From contig VSDK01010338.1 in the NCBI GenBank assembly GCA_009767595.1, positions 481,841 to 545,840 of the forward strand: 64,000 bases of DNA, written 5' to 3'. This stretch comes from Symbiodinium kawagutii. Its lineage: Eukaryota > Sar > Dinophyceae > Suessiales > Symbiodiniaceae. A program made the translations under genes and the position numbers. Positions 63,783 to 64,000 of this stretch are shown piece after piece; the first letter of the stretch is position 1, and each line of letters starts with the position of its first letter. The notes below the pieces were generated by a model, which saw nothing but the letters and a program-made list of their open reading frames with translations, searched no databases and had not been told where the DNA came from.

Positions 63783-64000
63783 CTGCGGAAACTCGGTGAA
63801 AATCGGTGGTCATGGTGTGGTTGATCCTGGATATCATGGTCAGAAGAGGTGATCGTGGTTTGATGACGGCTGCGGATCATATTTGTCTCCAAATTTTCGT
63901 TGACGATGGCCGTTTCTTGGGACAGAATGGCTGGGAATGGTGAATAAGCAGCCAAACAATAATCACCACAATATTATCAGTAACTGCCCAAACGAGGAAA

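Overview
This is nuclear DNA of a dinoflagellate, most likely from the coral-symbiont group (Symbiodiniaceae). I infer that from the short, widely spaced exons with many GC and GA 5' splice sites, the U6 snRNA and 5S rRNA genes lying side by side, the genes running one way over most of the window, and the very high load of short degenerate repeats. No long ORF other than the MFS transporter is a complete gene. The other genes had to be assembled by matching reading frame, splice phase and protein family across introns. The family names come from recognising motifs by eye, not from a search.

Layout, plus strand unless stated. About 0.5-16.2 kb holds a polycystin (TRPP-like) cation channel in at least 15 small exons. 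16.2-21.5 kb is repeat-rich, with two orphan exons. 21.6-23.05 kb is a single-exon MFS transporter of the proline/betaine (metabolite:H+ symporter) type. 23.66-24.0 kb has two exons of an unknown acidic protein. 25.3-28.3 kb is a 2H phosphoesterase (LigT / 2'-5' RNA ligase-like) gene. 29.6-36 kb is a class I SAM-dependent methyltransferase (Methyltransf_16-like). Its fourth intron, about 1.9 kb long, contains two head-to-head U6 snRNA genes and two tandem 5S rRNA genes. 36-46 kb is mostly repeats with a few weak exons. 46.9-57.5 kb encodes a YWTD beta-propeller followed by CCP/sushi-like cysteine repeats. 57.8-60.8 kb is a gene of a family I remember as large in dinoflagellates (FLSW ... CNNQ ... 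TRAWCIFE), followed to its stop codon. 61.3-62.2 kb is triplet microsatellite and 62.28-62.58 kb is an extremely AT-rich island. From 62.58 kb rightwards the genes are on the minus strand, so the island sits at a tail-to-tail junction.

Three repeat families recur: two ~105 bp terminal-inverted-repeat elements (MITE-A and MITE-B) and an ~85 bp element with a CCCTTTAAAGGG core (repeat C). The most striking pattern is a polarity in the intron repeats. TGATGGTTAATGATGG-type words tend to lie in the 5' part of introns and their complements (AACCATCATTAACC) just before 3' splice sites, so many introns could fold their ends together. The same polarity, reversed, is seen in the minus-strand gene.
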